From positions 12,844,001-12,908,000 of the forward strand of contig NC_053046.1 of NCBI RefSeq assembly GCF_003473485.1: a DNA stretch of 64,000 nucleotides, read 5' to 3'. This DNA comes from Medicago truncatula. Lineage: Eukaryota; Streptophyta; Magnoliopsida; Fabales; Fabaceae. Below are positions 24,229-36,087 of this stretch, in pieces; position 1 is the first letter of the stretch; every line of letters starts with the position of its first letter. The position numbers and the translations under genes are program-made. The notes under the pieces are model-generated. The model made no database searches. It was not told the DNA's origin and saw nothing but the letters and a program-made list of their open reading frames with translations.

Positions 24229-27200
24229 TCCTTTACTATAAAAGCCAGACTTGATGAGCTGGCAGTGTTGCCCTAATCACTTCTGTTTTTCCCTCCCTAA
24301 TCCGTAATTAATGCTAACTTCAACAACCAACCACACCCTAAATCTCAGCCTTTGATCTGATGACTTTTCAAGCTTGCATTAAGTGCTGACCCTATCTGCC
24401 AACTACCCACTAATGAACCTTCAATGTCCATTCAGTTTTCAAATGAATTCGTATTACCCGAGGTGTCTCTCTATCTCCCCAATCTCTCAACTTTTTTGCT
24501 ATTCCCATTCACTCTTATGTTTTCAATGCCAAACTCTTTCCTCCTCTAACTCCTTCTTTTTTCTGAGAGAGCGATGAAGTACCTCATGTGTCGTGTCTTG
24601 CTTGCTGTTCATTTGGTTATGCAAACCGGATTGTAAATCGGTGAACTTGTAACTTTCTCAAGAAAATCGGTGAAGTTTATTTTGATGAAATTGTGAGGAT
24701 TGGAGTACGATTGTTGGGATGGAATTTCTTGAATCAATTTTAGGTACCCCTTCTCTCACTATTTTTCTCTAATTTCTATCAATTTGTTAGGGTTTAGAAA
24801 TCTCTACCACTACTTTATATTTGCAAATCATCTTTCTTTTCTCTCAATTGAATCTTCAATTCTTTATCTGTTAGGTCATAATTTATCTTACTCGGTGGTT
24901 CTAACAACTTTGATTCTATATTCGAGCTTTCCTTGGCAAGAAATGCAGCTATTTGGCAACAACAAAAAAAATCAAAATATAGCAATTGGGGTATCAAGGT
25001 AGTTGAGTTTTTTTTTTAAAAAAAAAATAAAATTATTCTGTGATTTTTTTAACCTACACATCTGCAAGAAAGTTGGTAATTTTATGTTTGTAGAAGAAAA
25101 TTATGAACTTTTCAACTCAAAATCATTGGTTTTTCTATTATTTGTGAAATTTTGAACAAAACCATTTGCTACATTGGTTGTTTCTTTAGTTTTGTTTTGA
25201 AAAGTTTCCAGCTTTAATTTTCTGGAGTTTTGCGGCCAGCAGCTGTTAGTTGTTTTGTTTTTTGGTTTTAGTTACCTTCTGGTGTAGCAGTTCTATTACT
25301 GTTATTGTCTGTTGTTTTGAGCTTGATAATATTCGAGAGAACGATAAAAATGGTAGAAAGACCAAAGTCATTGATATCAAATTAGAAGATATTGAGTAAG
25401 ATATAGATTAACGTGGATATTATATATTATGTGAAGTGAAAATGAAGAAGTTTTTATTGATATTGATTATATCATTATACATTGCAGGGGAAGAAGAATC
25501 CACTGTTCTTTTTGGGGTGAATTTGCAAAAACAATTGAGAAGTATTTTGCTGCGAATGATAATTCCCTGCCGATAATATTGATGTTCTTCATCAAACAAT
25601 TGATATTACAGTTCGGCAAAACTAGGAAATATATGGGTAGATACAGTCAACTCCACATCACAATTCATGTTTGAACTATATTGTTTCGTTAATTTTTTTT
25701 TTTCTGTTAACACATTGCATACACGTCCACATTGCAATGGGTGGGGCGAACTCATTCTTTGGGACAAAAGTGATTTTAAACGGCGATCTGCCTGAAGTTG
25801 AAATGTACAAAAAAAAAAGTATGGTGTTGTAACATATAAATACATGATTTTCGCACATTTTTACGCATGACCATGATTAACAACTTTACGTATTTTGTTT
25901 GTTGATAGAATGGATTCTGCTGATGTACAATTGACTCAAGGTGTGAGCATGATGTCTTCATATATAGTGCACGTCCCGTGGCTGAGGAGTTGCTCAAAAC
26001 AAAGCGGATGACTATAAAAGATTTATGAAATGTCATCAGGTAATTGATTACGACATCGCATTAGAGCTGATGACACGATTGTGGTCGGTAATTCAGTAAT
26101 TTTATGATATGATCGAAGGATTGTGGTTGGATTTTATTTTGTAGTTTATATGTGATGCTGAAAAAGTGAACTTTGTTGTTTAAAACCTTTGAAATGGAAA
26201 ATGATTTTCTTAGTTGCTTTTTCTTTCAGTTCATATTAAATTCAGAATTCAACTGAAGTTATTTGCATTTTCGATTTGAATTTAATATCATGTTATAGCT
26301 AAAAAAAAAAATCTGGTTATTAGAGGTATGATAGGTGATTATATTTACAAGGGTTTTGGTTGTGATGATTCGTTGATGCCTTGATCAATAACAATCGTTT
26401 TGGCTCAAAAATCTGTTTTCATAAAAGTTAGTGCTCTCAATTTGTGTTTGCTATCTGTTCTTATAAACTTCAGAATTTAAGTCAAGTTTTCTACAATTTG
26501 ACTATGATTATAATATCATATTATAGCAAGTGTTTGTACACTTCTTATAGGTCTGAGATATGATTATCAATACAAACATTCCTTGATTCTTCTGCATGTT
26601 AGCTGCATACTGAATTTATTTACATATATTGATCATTCCAAAAACTCATGGACTGTAAACATATCATTCAATGTTTGTGTTTTCACTTTCTAATGATTTC
26701 AGGGTTATTTAAATATGTAGCTGACTTAATTAAAGATAACAATAACATGAGTACAGAGTCCCATTGCAGTATACTCTCTGTTTACTTTTTTGGAGTTGCA
26801 TGGTCTACTAGAGAAATGGAGTTTCTGTTTTTCATGTCCCTTATGATGTTTTGGATGTAATAGTTGTTTTTAAACTTTAAATCAATGTTTTAAAAATTGA
26901 AGTGAAACTCGAATGAGTCAAGAAATAAGAGTTTAATAAATTAAAAATTATTGTAGAAGTTTGAAGAACAGTTGAGAGCTAAAAACCATGAGATCAGCAC
27001 TTCAAAATCAAAAGACAAGTGAAGACAAAGAGCAAATAATGGGTAATGATGAAATTACTTAGATTAATTTGGTAACAATTAGATTCTCTTAATATACTTG
27101 AATTTTGAGTTCTATTATTTCTATTTTTCAAGTTTGCATTGTAACCTTAAGTTCCGAAACTTACTCAAATCATGAGCTTAATTTTTTAGGGAAACATACC

Positions 27201-28197
27201 TTATGTCTTAAAACCAACTCAAATCAATTATAGTAATTATGTCACAACACTAGCCTGAAAAATAGGATTTTAATTTGTTTTGGGACTTGGTTGATTTGAG
27301 TTTATTTCAGAACATGTCAAATGATATCTTGCTATTGATCAAGGGTAAGATCAACATGATTTGAATGTCCTTCGTCTCAATGGTGTACTGATTCCTTAAA
27401 GTGCAGGTCCTGGTAGGTAATTATAAATTTCTGCTGCATATGTATGGTGTGGGAAGAAGTTTTGGTATGGTTTTGTTAGTCTGGCTTTAAGGACATTTGA
27501 AGTTTTGGTATGGTTTTGTTAGTCTGGCTTGGACTTTGTTCGGTTATTATTGAGGAAATTGGATTTAGGTCTGTATCTATGAAGAGGAAGCTTTATGTTA
27601 TTTTGTTATGGGATTTCCAGTATTTGTGTATGTAAAGGGAGTTAGAACTACATCGATTATAAGTCGTCTAATTGTGAATGGATTCGTGAAGAGGGAATTT
27701 TTGGGATATAGATGGTATTTGGTCTGCTTGACTGTTTCTGGCGTGTCATCTTTGGTTGTTCTGTTCTGCTGCACCGGTGTTCATTGGGCAGTTGAGTAAC
27801 CTTATGGTTATGATTATATTTTGATATTGATACTATCGTAGGATTGTTGTGTAGCAATATTAATAAACAGCCATCTATGTAATATTGTGTAATGTTAGTA
27901 TTCACATGTTGGAAATATGATATGCCCCTATATTATCACCCAAAAGTTGTGAGCATACATATCATCTCAAATGTTGTTTATCATGAAGTCTTTCGTAATG
28001 TATCTTGATGATTAAAGTTCAAATATTTTTCTGAGGTATATTATCATCTCATTTTGTTGCTATTGTTGTCGTAGAAGGGAACATATTTTTAAATCTTTAT
28101 AAGACTTCTATTAACTATATATGTTTACATTGTTGCGACTTATTCGTTTAACTTCTTCTCGGTAGGACCCGTGCGGTAGCACGGGTCAAGAGTCTAG
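24229..28197 (+). mobile_element. Non-autonomous Helitron, 3969 bp
   Basis: The left end TCCTTTACTATAAAAGCCAG follows an A (24228). The right end has the hairpin GACCCGTGCGGTAGCACGGGTC-type stem (28166-28187), six spacer bases and CTAG (28194-28197), followed by T. This matches Helitron rules: 5' TC, a 3' hairpin then CTRR, insertion between A and T, no target duplication. No Rep/helicase ORF is present. The interior has exon-like remnants of a replication protein A gene, long AT-rich intron-like stretches, and a 32-bp direct repeat at 27456-27487 and 27499-27530. Confidence 0.8.
25488..26035 (+). pseudogene. Replication protein A large-subunit-like fragments inside the Helitron
   Basis: After an acceptor-like TTGCAG at about 25484-25489 the frame reads RRIHCSFWGEFAKTIEKYF and AANDNSLPIIL. 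A second block at 25741-25820 gives NSFFGTKVILNGDLPEVEMY followed by K codons, and a third at 25975-26028 gives AEELLKTKRMTIKDL then TGA. This order matches the OB-fold regions of RPA70-type proteins ([IR]xCxxWGxxA..., ...LPVIxI..., ...xxxxxPDIPEVxxF...). Plant Helitrons commonly carry RPA-like genes. Frame changes and missing domains indicate decay. Confidence 0.7.
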
Positions 28198-29585
28198 TTG
28201 AATGAAACTTTAAGGGGGCGAGTGCTATTTCCCCTACTTTTTATTATTTTGATTTTAATTATGATAGAAAAAATATATAGGGAATTACTACTAAGCAAAA
28301 ATTTGATTTGATTAAGTGCAGTCAAAAACAAGGTGATTACGTCTTATAAAAAAGTTGGTAGTTACGAGGATGTAGAGAACGTGAGAGAACAAAATAATCT
28401 AACATAAAATGGTTTCGGAAGAATGTAACATATGCAACACAAATCTCTCGCCTGTTGAGAAGAGAATTTTTTTAGGTGGTTTCCATGTCATAGAATTTAT
28501 CTCAGAATTCGATTGTCTTCTATATTGTGCGACACAACTGCAACCTAAACTACCCGATGATATGGTCGAGATTATATTAGTGCATGTATAATCTAAATCG
28601 TGGAATCTTAAATCAATAGTTGATATTGATTAATGCGTGTTACCGCGTGAAATTACTACTTTAGTAAATTAGGGTCCAATTTCTCTCCACCCTTATTTTC
28701 ATGCTCTTCCTAGCTATAGAAATTCTTTATTTCTCTCCTATCCTTTTCTTTGTCATTTCTCCCTTTCCTAAATCTACCCAAACAAACATAGTGTTAGCGA
28801 CTAATTGCATCTTAGATCACAATTAATGATGATAATAAGAGGATAGTTAAGTGATAAAATCAGATTTATTTTATGATTAAAAATGATTAGGCTAAAGTGT
28901 TGAAGAAATTGATTTTTAGGTGATCAGCAAAGACCTCGAAATATGACAAAAGTCATATGACCAGTCATTCCCGACCATGTTATGAAGCAAATTAGAAAGT
29001 ACCCCCTTTGGTCAATTACTACTTTTATGATTTTTTACATATTTGTATTTTAGAATATGAACAACAAAAAAGTTATTTTTATACATCCGAATTAGACTCT
29101 GAAAGCCGCCTCTAAATATTTTGAAACCCTTTTGTGCAAAAATAGAATTTCATACTTTTTTCCTATCTCTTTACATGATTCGCATTTTAAATTCTGAAAA
29201 TCAAAGATATTTTTAGGTTTTTTAGGGGCAAGCAAGAGGCATGAGAGAGGCAAATAATTTCTCAAAAAATTACTATGTTTCTTTTGTTATTTTTGGCATA
29301 AAAGAGAGCCCAAACCCAAAGAAATTAAAAAGTGAATGGAACTAAGAAATTAAGCGAACACTTTTAAACATATAAACCCTATGAACATCATCAAAAAGCA
29401 AAGGATGGAACTCTCTAAAAGGAGACTCTACAATAGAACAACCAAAAAAACAATAGAAATGCTATAATTAGTAAACTTGTCAACATTTCTATTCTCCTAC
29501 TAAGTATGGCGAACTTAAGCTTGTTACTACAAAGACAAAAGACTTTGAATATGTCGCTCCAATTTGGTTTGAAGTTTTTTTGGCA
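28198..29585. other. Intergenic DNA; one 60-codon ORF of doubtful status
   Basis: An ORF at 28409-28591 reads MVSEECNICNTNLSPVEKRI and ends LPDDMVEIILVHV. The final segment resembles the opening of an F-box (LPDDxVxxIL), but no further F-box or repeat follows, so it is at most a relic. The rest is AT-rich. Confidence 0.35.
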
Positions 29586-30203
29586 AAATACATTTTTTTG
29601 TCCTTCAAGTTTGACAAAAATATAAAGTTAATTCTTTAAGTTTCAAATAAATTTTTAAGTTTTTCTAAGTTTCAAATTAAGTCCTTTAATTTTTTCTAAG
29701 TTTCAAATATGTCATTTAAGTTGTTAATTTAATGTAGGCAAAATTACATGTTTAGTCCCTTAACTTAATTTTAGGTAACAGTTTGTCCTTTATTTTATTT
29801 TTTTCATTTCAATTTGGTTCTTTTGGTCCATTTTTATATGGATTTTCAAGCTTCAAATTTATGGTTTTATTTTCTGATGGCCTTTCAATCTTCAAATCTA
29901 TGGTTTTTTATCTATGTTTGCATAAGAATATTAGATTTAAAGCTTGAAAATCCATATAAAAATGGACCAAAAGAACAAAATTGAAATGAAAAAAAAGATA
30001 AATGACCAAACTGTTACCTAAAATTAAGTTAAAAGACTAAAAATATAATTTTGCCTTTAATGTACCTATCTGATATTTTTTAAGTTTTTAAGTTTCAAAT
30101 AAATCCTTAAGAGTGTAATAAGGATCTATTTAAAACTTAAAAAACATAAAGACTAACTCGGTATTTTTGTCAAACTTAAAGGACCAAAAAATGAATTTTG
30201 CAA
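29586..30203. mobile_element. Foldback element split by a younger MITE
   Basis: Left arm 29592-29736 and right arm 30056-30203 form inverted ends: GGCAAAATACATTTTTTTGT against the complement of the right end, (G)CAAAATTCATTTTTTGGTCC, followed by TTTGACAAAAAT in both. The middle is occupied by the MITE at 29737-30055, so this element is the older of the two. The word AATTTGGTTTGAAGTT occurs just outside both ends. Confidence 0.65.
29737..30055. mobile_element. Foldback MITE, 319 bp, 9-bp TSD (copy 2; nested)
   Basis: Same family as 8585-8901: GGCAAAATTACATGTTTAGT, the AGGTAACAGTTTG words and a central palindrome. Flanked by TTTAATGTA at 29728-29736 and 30056-30064. Nested inside an older foldback element. 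Confidence 0.9.
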
Positions 30204-31640
30204 AGTTGGGTTAATTTGGTTTGAAGTTGACAAATGATATTTATAGCAAAATTATATTGCCACAGTAAAACAAAAATTTTGTTTTTTTTTGTCTTAATTT
30301 TTGCAATTTTGGCATTTATCAGTTGAGTTAGGACTTCTAGGCATTATATTGTTTCTATCTATTAGCAATATTATTTGTCACGAAACAAAATATTTATCAT
30401 CCTATTATCCAAAAAAAATAAAAATTGGCTCTATTAATTATGAACCAACATCATTTTATATATGTATTTGATAAAAAAATTTGTACCAATGTCTAATATG
30501 TATGTGCTTGAGCGTGGTCGGAGTTTTCGTGTATTGCTTAATTGTTTGGGACAAGGGAGGTTGAGGGGCCATTTTCAACTTTTTATTGACACATTTGTAG
30601 CATATTGTACCCAACTACTAATGCTCATCTTCATCATGTGGTTCATTGATCCTTTGTGTGATTTTTAAATTACCCTAGCTATCTTTGTTTTCTCAAGTTC
30701 ATTGTTGTACTATTTTTAGGCTCTTACGTGTATTCATTCCATGATCTAGCATTTTTACTTGGACCAAGTATTGGAATAACTCAAACATACGTGGGGGACA
30801 TATATCCACCACCACCATCATCTCATTCATTGAACAGCTTTTAACCCACCGTCCACTTACATGCATGCACTATCAACTAAAGTTGATTGTAGTTACGATT
30901 TACAGTCTGGGTACGTAGTGAGTGGCAATGCCCAACTTTACCTAATTGCACCAGGAATTTCAATATAGGAAATAACATGAAATTCATGAAAATAGCTATA
31001 TTTGTTTCACTTGGTTATGTTTGGTTCACCGGAGACATACATATAAAATATTTTACTTCGTTAATTTTACATACAAATTTTTATAGAATTTCATGTATTT
31101 TTTTCTTCTTTAAAACTTTCATATGTATTTATACTCTTTTTTTTTTTGGTTAATCGTATTTATATTCTAATAGTGTGTCATTGATGTAAGAGTCACATTA
31201 AGATTACATATTTATTTTTCTTTCCATTGTCAAAAAAAGACTACGTACTTACTGTCAAGTATATGACAATAGAAGTAAGTTGATAAGACGTCCGTTAGTT
31301 TAATTTGTCAATGTCAATATTGCTAAGTTAGACATTTTTATCTGATTTTTGATATGCAACATCACGATTATATGTGTGAGTTTTATGTGGTATGTGTAAC
31401 TTTGGTTACCGACAAATAAAAATGATAAGACTATTTTTATTAATGTTTAACAACTCTGCGATGTATTCTTGTATTTGCAAAATGTTAAAGATTATTCTCT
31501 TTAAGTCTTTTTATAAGCAAATTTTATTATAAAGTGAGTATAATGGGTACTCATTATAAAATGAAAAATTGGATTAGTCGACCAATTTGAGAAGATAAAT
31601 TTTTGTTCCTACCTTCTCTAAAGATAAACCAAGATCAAGG
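30204..31640. other. Intergenic DNA, no gene seen
   Basis: AT-rich. The 68-codon ORF at 30462 has no recognisable domain. Confidence 0.5.
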
Positions 31641-31886
31641 AAACCCATTTGAGTTGGTCTAGTGGTATTGGTTCGGGATCTGGGAACGTGTTCCTTCTCA
31701 ATGTCTCAGGTTCGATTCTTTCTGGTGTCATCCTACCTTCTCTAAAGATATACCAATATCAAGGGAATCCACTTGAGTTGGTCTAGTGGCATTGGTTTGG
31801 GATTTGGGAGTGTGTTTCTCCTCAATGTCTCAGGTTCGATTCTCTCTGGTACTAATTTAGGTGGGCTAATTTAGCTTCTTCAAAAG
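31641..31886 (+). mobile_element. Two tandem tRNA-derived SINE copies
   Basis: Copy 1 (about 31641-31732) and copy 2 (about 31763-31886) share TTGAGTTGGTCTAGTGG (pol III box A: 31655-31665, 31779-31789) and CTCAGGTTCGATTC (box B: 31709-31718, 31833-31842). The words ACCAAGATCAAGG, ACCAATATCAAGGG and ACCAAGACCAAGG flank the copies, which looks like repeated target-site duplication. A third family member lies at 37918-38045. Confidence 0.75.
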
Positions 31887-32181
31887 AACCAAGACCAAGG
31901 CATACACTTAATACGAACAACTACCTTAAAATGATTAGCCGTTTTTCCATTAAAAAAAAAAAGAGATATTATAGGTTAGGGAAACAAAATATAAATATAT
32001 ATAAATATTTTGTAGGATAATGGTGAAAAATGGTAAATTCAATTTTTTGAAAATTTAAAAATTATAGTTTCTAATGTAAAATTACAATATTTTATTTCTT
32101 CAACAAATACCCTAAAACACTTGTTATAGAACACGACCCAAAAAAATATATTAGTTCGTTCTAACCAAATGAAGCATATCG

Positions 32182-32318
32182 TTTTTTTTTTGGTAGATAG
32201 ACGAAATGGCAAAGCCATTATAAACTCACACACAAGTGGAGGTATCGGGGTTCGAACTTCGATCATGACATCCGGCCTAACAATTTCGGCATTTTGCCAG
32301 TTGAGCTAGGACTTCTGG
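32182..32318 (-). mobile_element. tRNA-derived SINE, minus strand
   Basis: Read on the minus strand: AGTCCTAGCTCAACTGGCAA (box A), GAAGTTCGAACCCCGATACC (box B), ending in about ten A (T at 32182-32191). Flanks AAGCATATCGTT and AACATACCGTT suggest an imperfect target duplication. It has no cloverleaf, so it is not a tRNA gene. Confidence 0.75.
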
Positions 32319-32827
32319 ATAACATACCGTTCTTAACCACGCAAGATGAGAGACATTTTTTTTCCTTTCCCTCCTTTAATTTACTTACCTAATTGAAAAG
32401 TAGAAAAATGTTAATTAACTCACAACCCCACCCACCTGCCTGCAAATCCAGCACTTAAGACCAAAAGTTCACACTTCTAGAGTTCTAAAGACTTTGAACA
32501 TGTAGTAAAAAGGTGATGACTCACCTTTTCAATTTCGTTAAAACACCAAATGACAATTATTGATGCACATCTCTTATTAGTTAAGGATGCCTAATCAACT
32601 GCTGATAACTCTCTTTAAGTGATGCTTAATCAACAAATTACTATTCACCAAACCTAGATTTTGAGTATCTGGTAAATAACGCAATCAATTGCTTATGATT
32701 GAATGAAGGCTTAACTACTAGGAGGAGTCTATATTCATTGACATCACCGAGTTGGAAACACTTTGAATATTTTATGTTAATGAAATAAAGTTGGAAACAT
32801 TTTGAATTTTTTATGTTAATAAAGTAA

Positions 32828-32992
32828 AGAGAAATGATATTTGTACAACCATTTTATTATAACTTTCTCTCTCATATTCATATTATTTTTTTTTTTTTTT
32901 TTCTCTCTCTATTATTTTGGACCAATGAAAAAAGAGTAAATAAAAATTATGATCAAAGTTATACTAAATGGTTGTACATGTATCATTACTCT
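32828..32992. mobile_element. MITE with ATGATATTTGTACAACC ends
   Basis: Left AGAGAAATGATATTTGTACA and the inverted right end AGAGTAATGATACATGTACA agree through ACCATTTA...ATAACTTT. It is inserted within the duplicated upstream block. The same family occurs at 45066-45245. Confidence 0.75.
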
Positions 32993-33082
32993 AAATAAAA
33001 TATGGATGGTGGATGGATTAGAATTTAGAGGGGGTAGCAAAATAAAATAAAAATTTAAAAGAAGATGGTAAAAAACATGAAT

Positions 33083-33088
33083 CACGTG
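33083..33088. promoter_or_regulatory. G-box CACGTG upstream of the full MYC gene
   Basis: Embedded in GAATCACGTGCAGGTCCC, which matches GAATCACGTGCAGCTCCC at 21171 in the other copy. It is now about 5.4 kb from the start codon because of transposon insertions. Regulatory role inferred. Confidence 0.45.
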
Positions 33089-33290
33089 CAGGTCCCTATA
33101 ACCCTATTATTTTGTGATTTATGTGATAAAGAAAGCAACGAAATGATTGGCTTCTTTAAGCCACTATAAATATAATATGTGACGAATGTGACCTCTCACT
33201 ATGCGACATGGTGCCATTGCCACCCATTGTTTTTCATTTGTGGGTTACTCTTCTTTTGGTATATGATTGAGATTCGGATTGTGTTTCCAA

Positions 33291-34523
33291 TTCCTAATTT
33301 TTTTTTACGTTACAATATCTCATTATTGAAATCAGAATATATTTTAGAGATTAAACTGGTGAGTCTGTTAAGAGCTATTTCAATTGCTAATGTCAATAAT
33401 CAACCATTTCTACATGTTTTAAGCGATAAGTTCATCAAGTAACGAGTTTGATAGTTGGCTATTCCAGCAGTTGAATTTATTTGGGATGATATACCAAGAA
33501 TGAAATTGTTTTGAAAACTATTTAAGTCATTAAAGATATTACTCGGTTGATTCGCATATTAGGTTACCTTTTTAAAGATATTTTGTGGAATTGTTTAAAA
33601 TTGTACAAATAAACTATCAACTACAACAACTTCAGGAATAAAACAACTCACTCAAAATTGCATCGGAGTCCTTTTATATCGTGAGATCCATTATAGAATT
33701 ACATTCTCAAATATGGTACAAGCCACTCAACATCTATGGTACTCAGACTCAGACCAATCAAAAATTGTAGGGGCATAAAAAAAAAAAAGAGAAGTGGCTC
33801 GGAAATGCTTCAAGCAAAAAAAGGAGAAGAGAAAGTTGAGAAATGTGTTTCACTCGGTGTGCTTTTCACAAAAGGGTGATCACTCTATATAGTGGTAAAA
33901 GCTATCTAATTTAAAAAACTATCCAATGTGAGACTTTATCATTTATGGAGATAAAAGCTAACCAATGTGTGAAATCTATCCAATAGTAGAACTTTAGTAT
34001 TATTTTAATTGACACACATTAGTACACTCTAAATTTCTCACTTGAATTTTAAAAAAAAAATTTATAAAATAGCGTCGAACTCTTCTATAAGAATTGTGCA
34101 TAAACTTGAACTTTTTCATATAGGGTAAGATCCATATTTACTAGAGTGATTCGTAATCTTGAACTCATTTGATACCAAAAACAAACACAACCTTATCTTA
34201 AGGTATATGATTAAAAGCCATGTGTGTTCAAGACACTACATGTCTATATGAGTATAGTAAATCCTCTAGGAATATTATCTAAAATTCCATAGGAAGCGAC
34301 CCGCATCCATATTTACATAGGTGGGTATATCACGAGTCCTCTTGCAGCTAAGTACAATGGGTATTTAAGAGGGTTTTTTTCTTCTTATAAATCTTCAATA
34401 TTGGTTAAACCATTAATCACACATCAAACGATACCTTGAAATGATCATGCGTTTACCTCTTGAAGCACCGAGGAGAACCGCATCAAGAATGGATCACACA
34501 TCACTCGAATGACAACGCCTCTA
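33291..34523. other. Distal upstream region of the MYC gene, no gene seen
   Basis: AT-rich with decayed repeats and no supported ORF. Confidence 0.5.
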
Positions 34524-34531
34524 CTTAGTAC

Positions 34532-35037
34532 TAGGGTTGGGAAATAGGCCAGGCCAGGCCAGGCTTTGATAGGCCTGAGCCTGGCCTACGAAAAAATTTG
34601 CAGGCCTGAGCCTGGCCTATGACCTTTCATAGGCCTATTTTTTTGGTCTGGCCTGGCCTGGCCTGAAAGCCTATTTAGAGGCCTACTTACTATTAAAGTC
34701 ACTAAACATTCCATTTTATCTACTTTTAAACAGGCTTAATAGGCCTCAAAACCTATTTCAATGTAAGACTTCTCTATCACTACTATAAGGTCTTAAAAGC
34801 CTATTTCACTATAAAACTTTAAAGCCTATTTAAAAAGTCCACTATGAAGCTTAACATGCATAAACAGGCCGGCCTATTAGGCTTCATAGGCTTTTTTGAT
34901 AGCCTAAGCCTGACCTATTTACTTAAATAGGCTTTTTAAAAGGTCTAAGCCTAGCCTTTTTAATAAATAGGCCAGACCAGGCTTAAACAGGCCACGCCAT
35001 AAGCCCTGTAGGCCGACCTGGCCTATTCCCAACCATA
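34532..35037. mobile_element. hAT-type non-autonomous element, 506 bp, 8-bp TSD
   Basis: Ends TAGGGTTGGGAAATAGGCC and, inverted, TATGGTTGGGAATAGGCC. Flanked by CTTAGTAC at 34524-34531 and 35038-35045; eight-base duplications are typical of hAT. The interior is packed with AGGCCTGAGCCTGGCCTA-like repeats in both orientations. Confidence 0.9.
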
Positions 35038-35741
35038 CTTAGTACATATGAACATAACTATTCCATCCACACTGCTAGTTCGGTTGAATGGAAGCTTTTG
35101 AGAAAAAAGATGTTTAGAACATATGCGGTGGTTAGGGTTTCTCAAGTGATGAATTGTGTGGAGAGAGTTTTTCTTCACCAAAAGGGTTCTATTAAAGAAC
35201 CACTTGTGTGCACAATATCTTATGGGGCACCGTAACTTCACTTAAACACATTGTATTTTACGGTGTACCGTTTTTCACTTGAATGCATTGTACCTTACGG
35301 TGTACCACATTTATCTATTTCTTTATAGTGCATCATAAGATCATTCTACCAAATAATAAATAAGTCCCATTTATTTATTTTAATATCTCATAAATATGTT
35401 CGTGTACGAGTGACCATATATATTTCTTGTAACACTGACAATAATATTAAATCGCATTCCTATGGCGGATGCAATTAAACCATAATTTTCCTACTTTGAT
35501 TTGTCTCTTTGCCTGAACTAGAATTAGCATAAATTATTTTAAAAGCCACTCGAAGATTTAAAATAAAACAATATTTCCTAAGCATCAATTAGTTATTTTC
35601 CATAATTTGAATTCATCTATCTGAGTCAAAAACTTATACAACCACAATATAAAATTTTTCATATTAGTTCATATTGTTTTAAGGTATCTTTCACATCACT
35701 CATACACATTCCGAGTAGTCATAACCACGTCATTTTTTCTA

Positions 35742-36087
35742 GGTTTAATTGCATTTTTGACCCACTATCTTTTTAAAAGTTGCGATTTTAGTCTTCTAAT
35801 TAATTAAAATACAAAACAGCCCCATATGTATTGGATCTTTGTCAGTTTTGGCCCTCAATGTCACTTTTGACTTAGTTTTCGCTGACGTGGCACCCACATC
35901 CCTTAAGTGAGGTGCCATGTGTCGACCATTGTGAGTGCCACGTCAGCGAAGACTAAGTGAAAAGTGGTCTTGGGAGCCAAAACTGTCAAAGATCCAATAA
36001 AGAGGAGGTTGTTTTATATTTTAATTAATTAGGAGGCTAAAATTGTAACTTTTGAAAAGATAGAGGACCAAAAGTACAATTAAACAT
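35742..36087. mobile_element. Mutator-type MITE, about 346 bp, 9-bp TSD
   Basis: Inverted ends GGTTTAATTGCATTTTTGAC / (AT)GTTTAATTGTACTTTTGGTC with further inward complementarity (TATCTTTT[TC]AAAAGTT, ATTTTAG[TC]C). Central palindrome around 35885-35955 (CGCTGACGTGGCAC / GTGCCACGTCAGCG). Flanked by TTTTTTCTA at 35733-35741 and 36088-36096. Confidence 0.85.

Larger units (their letters stand above)
32590..33290. repeat. Upstream duplication block, copy 2 (partner 20280-21360)
   Basis: See copy 1 for the shared words. Between this block and the MYC coding region lie about 5 kb of inserted transposons that are absent from copy 1, so the original distance was probably near 1.2 kb. Confidence 0.85.

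Noticed and set aside
23065..24229. Idea that the Helitron insertion itself truncated the upstream MYC copy
   Set aside because: Homology to the full gene ends at about 23065, more than 1.1 kb before the Helitron border, and the intervening DNA is not MYC sequence.
25606..26036. Overlapping minus-strand ORFs in the Helitron
   Set aside because: The plus strand in the same interval carries RPA-like blocks; the minus-strand products have no recognisable domain.
31641..31886. Possible CRISPR-like or satellite array
   Set aside because: Only two units, each with pol III boxes; eukaryotic context and SINE structure explain it.
32182..32318. tRNA-like sequence on the minus strand
   Set aside because: Box A and box B present but no cloverleaf; it ends in poly(A) and is a SINE.
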